DNA of 64,000 bases from an uncultured Latescibacterota bacterium (GTDB lineage Bacteria; Latescibacterota; UBA2968; UBA8231), in NCBI GenBank assembly GCA_958295495.1, contig OY282352.1:3288548-3352547 (forward strand), given 5' to 3'. Positions 62,443 to 64,000 of the stretch are shown here, one piece after another; within the stretch, counting starts at the first letter, position 1; each line of letters begins with the position of its first letter. The translations under genes were made by a program, and so were the position numbers. The notes beneath the pieces are model-generated. The model worked only from the letters and a program-made list of their open reading frames with translations, did no database searches and was not told the DNA's origin.

Positions 62443-63699
62443 TCACAGGTATAGCCCAATCACGCAGCCGGTCGCCATGGTCGCGAGCGTACCGCCCACG
62501 AGCGCGCGCAGCCCCAAGCGCGCCAAGTCTCCGCGCCGCTCGGGCGCGATGCCGCCGATGCCGCCGATCATAATGGCCACGGAACCTACGTTGGCAAAGC
62601 CGCAGAGGGCGTACGTGGCAATGATGAACGAGCGCGTGCTCAAGGCGGCGTTGCCTTCCATCTGCTGAGCGAGTGCTAGGTAAGCGACAAATTCGTTGAG
62701 AATGGTCTTTAGGCCCATGAGTTCGCCGACGAGCCGGGCTTCTCCCCAAGGAATACCCATCAACCACGTCAGGGGGTGGAAGAGGATCCCCGCTATGGTT
62801 TGTAAGCTCCAGCCGCTTGGGGTGCTATTGAACAGGGCGTCGAGATAGCTCAGACCATAGTTGACTAAGGCGACTAGACCGAGAAAGGCGATGAGCATGG
62901 CGAGGACGTTGAGCACCAAGCGCATGCCCTCGGCCGCGCCGCGGGCGGCCGCGTCGAGGCCATTGAGGGTGTCCTTGGGGGGCAGCTCTACCTTCTCTTG
63001 TGCCGTTTCCGCCGTTTCCGTTTCCGGAATCATGAGCTTGGATACGGCGATGGCGGCCGGTGCGCTGATCAGCGAAGCGACGAAGAGGTGACCGGCAATA
63101 TCCGGGTGGATCGCCCCGAGCATGGTCGCATAGATGGTCATCACGGTGCCGGCGATGGTGGCCATGCCGCCGACCATCAGGCACAACAGTTCGCTTTCGG
63201 TGAGGCGGGCCACGTAGGGGCGGATCAGGAGCGGGGCTTCGGTCATGCCGAGAAAAATATTGGCGGTCATGCCGACGCTCTCGGCAGAGCTGATGCCCAT
63301 TGACTTCTGCATGAAGCGGCTGAGCCGGGCGATGATCCAAGGCAGGAGCCGGTAGTGGTAGAGCACCCTCGAAAGCGAGGCCACAAAGATGAGGATCGCT
63401 GCGATTTCGAGGGCGACGACCGGCCCGTGATCGCGGGCAAACGACTCCGCGCTCACGCCGCTAAACAGCAGCGACTCATTGGCGGTGAGCGCGGTTTTTT
63501 TGAGCAGGGTCGTCAAATCGCTGGCGAGGCCAAACACCAGCGGACGGATGGCTGGTTGCAGCAGAATGGCAGCCAGTAGGAGCTGGAGCACCGTGGCCAC
63601 GCCGAGGGTTTTCCAAGGAACGGAGCGGGTGCGGCGGCCGCTGAGATAGGCAATGGCAAGGAGAGCGCAGTAGCCTAAGGCACTGTGGATAATTGACAT
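62443..63699 (-). CDS. NupC-type concentrative nucleoside transporter
   Basis: 418 residues, ATG 63699 with AGGA 6 bases upstream. CNT family: Nucleos_tra2-type signature TANIFLGMTEAPLLIRPYV, gate-like GGMATIAGTVMTIYATMLG, and C-terminal LMGLKTILNEFVAYLALAQ and CGFANVGSVAIMIGGIGGIAPERR. About nine membrane helices. Imports nucleosides with sodium or protons. Gap of 65 bases from the gene upstream. Confidence 0.9.
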   Translation of the reverse strand: MSIIHSALGYCALLAIAYLSGRRTRSVPWKTLGVATVLQLLLAAILLQPAIRPLVFGLASDLTTLLKKTALTANESLLFSGVSAESFARDHGPVVALEIAAILIFVASLSRVLYHYRLLPWIIARLSRFMQKSMGISSAESVGMTANIFLGMTEAPLLIRPYVARLTESELLCLMVGGMATIAGTVMTIYATMLGAIHPDIAGHLFVASLISAPAAIAVSKLMIPETETAETAQEKVELPPKDTLNGLDAAARGAAEGMRLVLNVLAMLIAFLGLVALVNYGLSYLDALFNSTPSGWSLQTIAGILFHPLTWLMGIPWGEARLVGELMGLKTILNEFVAYLALAQQMEGNAALSTRSFIIATYALCGFANVGSVAIMIGGIGGIAPERRGDLARLGLRALVGGTLATMATGCVIGLYL

Positions 63700-63764
63700 A
63701 ACATCCTAAAAAATAAAGGGTAAAACCGAGAAAAGTCAACCGTGGCGCACGCGGTCCTACGCCT

Positions 63765-64000
63765 TCAGCCGAGGGCGTTGAGGGCGCGTTGGACGACCGA
63801 GTGCAGGGGGCCGTTGGTCGAGATGCAAACGGCACCGGCCCAGACGGGGAGGTTGCCGAGGGCTCGGGCGAGACGGGCAAAGTAGGGAGCGTCGGCGCGG
63901 GAGCCGCGGCTGACCATGCGGGCGCGCCAAATTTCTAGGGGCGGCGGATTGAGGTGGAGGACGCGAAGGGCGGCTGGGGCGATGTTGGCGGCTAGGCCCT
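63765..64000 (-). CDS. Partial gene at the right edge, unknown
   Basis: A minus-strand frame open from the window end to TGA at 63765-63767, 78 codons. Reads LHLNPPPLEIWRARMVSRGS and PYFARLARALGNLPVWAGAV, ending HSVVQRALNALG. GC-rich codon use like the neighbours. Family not recognised because most of the gene lies outside the window. Confidence 0.6.
   Translation of the reverse strand, partial: GLAANIAPAALRVLHLNPPPLEIWRARMVSRGSRADAPYFARLARALGNLPVWAGAVCISTNGPLHSVVQRALNALG

Overview
The window looks like a chromosomal segment of an uncultured Gram-negative bacterium. LptD, an RND efflux operon, several lipoproteins and signal-peptide proteins all imply an outer membrane. Secreted or membrane proteins carry C-terminal FlgD-like Ig domains, one with the YPNPF signature. 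Together with four phytanoyl-CoA dioxygenase (PhyH) genes, a sulfatase, a sialidase, a CRTAC1-type protein, DUF4159 and DUF6807-like genes, this resembles the FCB-related candidate phyla, Latescibacterota/Poribacteria-like. That assignment is an inference from gene content. Nothing in the window proves taxonomy, and there is no rRNA operon.

Layout. From 1 to 11 kb on the minus strand lies a cluster for very large secreted or surface proteins: a glycosyltransferase-like membrane protein with TPRs, then four genes in the paralogue order A-B-B'-A' (A' runs off the left edge). From 11 to 20 kb there is accessory metabolism: a CBM9-like secreted protein, two tandem PhyH genes (the first has lost metal ligands), a polytopic membrane protein, an IS remnant, a MORN-repeat protein, a sialidase and a sulfatase. 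From 19.7 to 23.7 kb lies a BlaI/M56 regulatory operon with a TlpA-like thioredoxin. It is headed by a deleted blaI-blaR copy and a sigma70-type promoter flanked by two palindromic operators. From 23.8 to 36 kb come a third PhyH, a vapBC pair, a UDP-glucuronate decarboxylase-like gene, a DUF6807-like gene, a three-gene RND efflux operon, a CRTAC1 lipoprotein and a PIN-domain two-gene module.

From 36 to 64 kb the content is mostly housekeeping, nearly all on the minus strand in tightly overlapping operons (ATGA/GTGA junctions): dtd-maf-rodZ-like-priA-propeller-DUF4159; rlmB-lptD; mutS; HNH-scpA-scpB-rluB-cmk-rpsA; TPR-efp-accB-accC-gcvH; a tRNA-Lys(CTT); a fourth PhyH; and a CNT nucleoside transporter. 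Accessory insertions interrupt it: an ankyrin-repeat gene, a DUF4143 ATPase and a PIN remnant.

The most interesting items are the ABB'A' surface cluster with EF-hand-like loops, the operator-flanked promoter of the BlaI/TlpA/M56-FlgD operon with its decayed upstream copy, the PhyH pair in which one member looks catalytically dead, and a VapC lacking one catalytic acid.
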